Shown here: piece after piece, positions 62,897-64,000 of the stretch
How positions within the stretch are numbered: the stretch's first letter is position 1
How the letters are laid out: each line of letters opens with the position of its first letter
Origin: Jilunia laotingensis
Lineage (GTDB): Bacteria > Bacteroidota > Bacteroidia > Bacteroidales > Bacteroidaceae
Direction: 5' to 3'
NCBI RefSeq assembly: GCF_014385165.1
Contig: NZ_JACRTF010000001.1
Location: 310,001 to 374,000, forward strand
DNA: 64,000 bases
Notes under the pieces: model-generated
What the model saw: only the letters and a program-made list of their open reading frames with translations
Told to the model about the DNA's origin: nothing
Databases searched by the model: none
Translations under genes and position numbers: made by a program

Positions 62897-64000
62897 ATGT
62901 TAAAACACGTGACTTCCTTATTAACAGGACTCGCTTTACTGGCATGTATTTCTTGTACCTCCAACAAGAACAATGCTCCACAGACTCTCCAACCCCTTGA
63001 AGTAGCCGTACCCGAACGTCCTGCGGGACAAACGGATGTGATCAATCTGATAACCGAAAAATTGGACACCGTACGAGTCGGTTTCATAGGTCTTGGCATG
63101 CGTGGACCGGGAGCAGTAGAACGATTTACTCACATACCCGGCACTAAGATTGTAGCACTTTGCGACATCCTTCCCGAACGGGTAGAAAACTCACAAAAAA
63201 TACTTGAAAACGCTGGTCTGCCCAAAGCAGCTGCCTATTCGGGAAGTGAAGACAGTTGGAAACAATTGTGCGATCGTGACGATATCGATCTGGTCTACAT
63301 CGCAACGGATTGGAAACACCACGCTGAAATGGGACTTTATGCTATGGAACATGGCAAACACGCAGCCATCGAAGTACCCGCTGCAATGTCATTGGACGAA
63401 ATATGGGCATTGATCAATACTTCCGAAAGAACACGTAAACACTGCATGCAATTGGAAAACTGCGTATACGACTTTTTCGAACTGACCACTCTTAACATGG
63501 CTCAACAAGGAGTTTTCGGGGATATACTCCACGTAGAGGGTTCTTATATCCACAATCTTGAAGACTTCTGGAAACATTATTGGAACAACTGGCGTATGGA
63601 TTACAACCAGAATCACCGCGGAGATGTATATGCCACTCATGGCATGGGTCCCGCTTGCCAATTACTGGACATTCATCGGGGTGACCGCATGAAAACATTG
63701 GTTTCAATGGACACTAAAGCTGTAAACGGTCCCGCATATATAAAAAAAACAACCGGTGAAGAGGTGAACGATTTCCAGAATGGCGACCAGACATCCACTC
63801 TCATACGCACGGAAAACGGGAAAACGATGCTTATCCAACACAATGTAATGACTCCCCGGCCTTATAGCCGTATGTATCAATTAACTGGAACAGACGGTTA
63901 TGCTAGCAAATATCCGATCGAAGAATATTGTCTTCGTCCTTCTCAGGTTTCTTCGGACATTATTCCCAACCATGAAGACTTAAATGCGCACGGTTCCGTT
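62897..64000 (+). CDS. GH109-type lipoprotein (Gfo/Idh/MocA fold), 5' part
   Basis: The gene runs off the window end; 368 codons are present with no stop. A lipoprotein signal (LTGLALLACISC) is followed by an oxidoreductase Rossmann fold: VGFIGLGMRGPGAVERF (GxGxxG for NAD), KIVALCDILPERVENS, YIATDWKHHAEMGLYAMEHGK, and EVPAAMSLDEIW where most relatives have EKP. YATHGMGPACQLLDIHRGDR matches GH109, the NAD-dependent alpha-N-acetylgalactosaminidase family, in which His of this region is catalytic. It would remove terminal GalNAc from mucin-type glycans at the envelope. The family call is from recognition, not from a search. Confidence 0.88.
   Translation, partial: MLKHVTSLLTGLALLACISCTSNKNNAPQTLQPLEVAVPERPAGQTDVINLITEKLDTVRVGFIGLGMRGPGAVERFTHIPGTKIVALCDILPERVENSQKILENAGLPKAAAYSGSEDSWKQLCDRDDIDLVYIATDWKHHAEMGLYAMEHGKHAAIEVPAAMSLDEIWALINTSERTRKHCMQLENCVYDFFELTTLNMAQQGVFGDILHVEGSYIHNLEDFWKHYWNNWRMDYNQNHRGDVYATHGMGPACQLLDIHRGDRMKTLVSMDTKAVNGPAYIKKTTGEEVNDFQNGDQTSTLIRTENGKTMLIQHNVMTPRPYSRMYQLTGTDGYASKYPIEEYCLRPSQVSSDIIPNHEDLNAHGSV

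Overview
The window is a chromosomal segment of a Bacteroidales bacterium, most likely the genus Bacteroides. Supporting signs are many promoters of the Bacteroides type (a -33 TTTG or TTG, about 20 bases, then TAnnTTTG), weak Shine-Dalgarno sequences, an AT-rich base composition, and typical families: DUF4270 and Omp28-type lipoproteins, membrane-anchored TPR/HTH regulators, a GH57-GT4-GH133 glycogen operon and a GH109 lipoprotein. The species cannot be fixed from sequence reading alone.

Layout. 1-1840: end of an ABC ATPase gene, an NlpC/P60 lipoprotein and a TraB/GumN protein. 2104-4790: an outer-membrane-like protein, a HAD phosphatase, and rplU-rpmA with a structured leader. 4868-8943: regulator/secreted-protein module 1. 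9287-13048: serS and a fused NfnAB-type oxidoreductase. 13152-23267: module 2, three large secreted proteins divergent from their regulator. 23420-24642: panC-panD. 24889-32065: a short GT5-like protein, a DUF4270 lipoprotein and the GH57-GT4-GH133 glycogen operon. 32293-34448: rhomboid, MarC and a Crp/Fnr regulator. 34610-40145: module 3, three lipoproteins divergent from their regulator. 40824-53190: housekeeping genes (guaA, mscL, GAPDH, M3 peptidase, dCMP deaminase, S41 peptidase, 5-FTHF cyclo-ligase, PHP phosphatase, DUF721, recF, ribH). 53263-54081: tRNA-Tyr, tRNA-Gly and a decayed integrase. 54477-62700: modules 4 and 5, an inverted duplication. 62897-64000: start of a GH109 gene.

The main finding is a recurring two-part system found five times in 64 kb. 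One part is a regulator with a signal sequence, extracytoplasmic TPR repeats, one membrane helix, a coiled coil and a C-terminal AraC- or LuxR-type HTH. The other part, next to it, is one or more exported proteins built from jelly-roll, CARDB-like and Omp28 thioredoxin-like domains. Six of these exported proteins end in T9SS-like C-terminal domains. The three exported proteins of module 3 are lipoproteins instead. Three of the exported-protein promoters share the bases immediately downstream of the -7 box. In two Omp28 paralogues the CxxC motif has been replaced. I infer envelope-sensing one-component regulators that each control an adjacent secreted effector.

Three intergenic tandem arrays with a 22-23 bp period lie at the edges of modules 1, 3 and 4. 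Other notable items are a GH57 protein with both catalytic residues substituted, a GT5-like protein lacking its second half, a possible L21 leader RNA, a stem-loop at the 5' end of the GAPDH mRNA, and long perfect inverted-repeat terminators between convergent genes.
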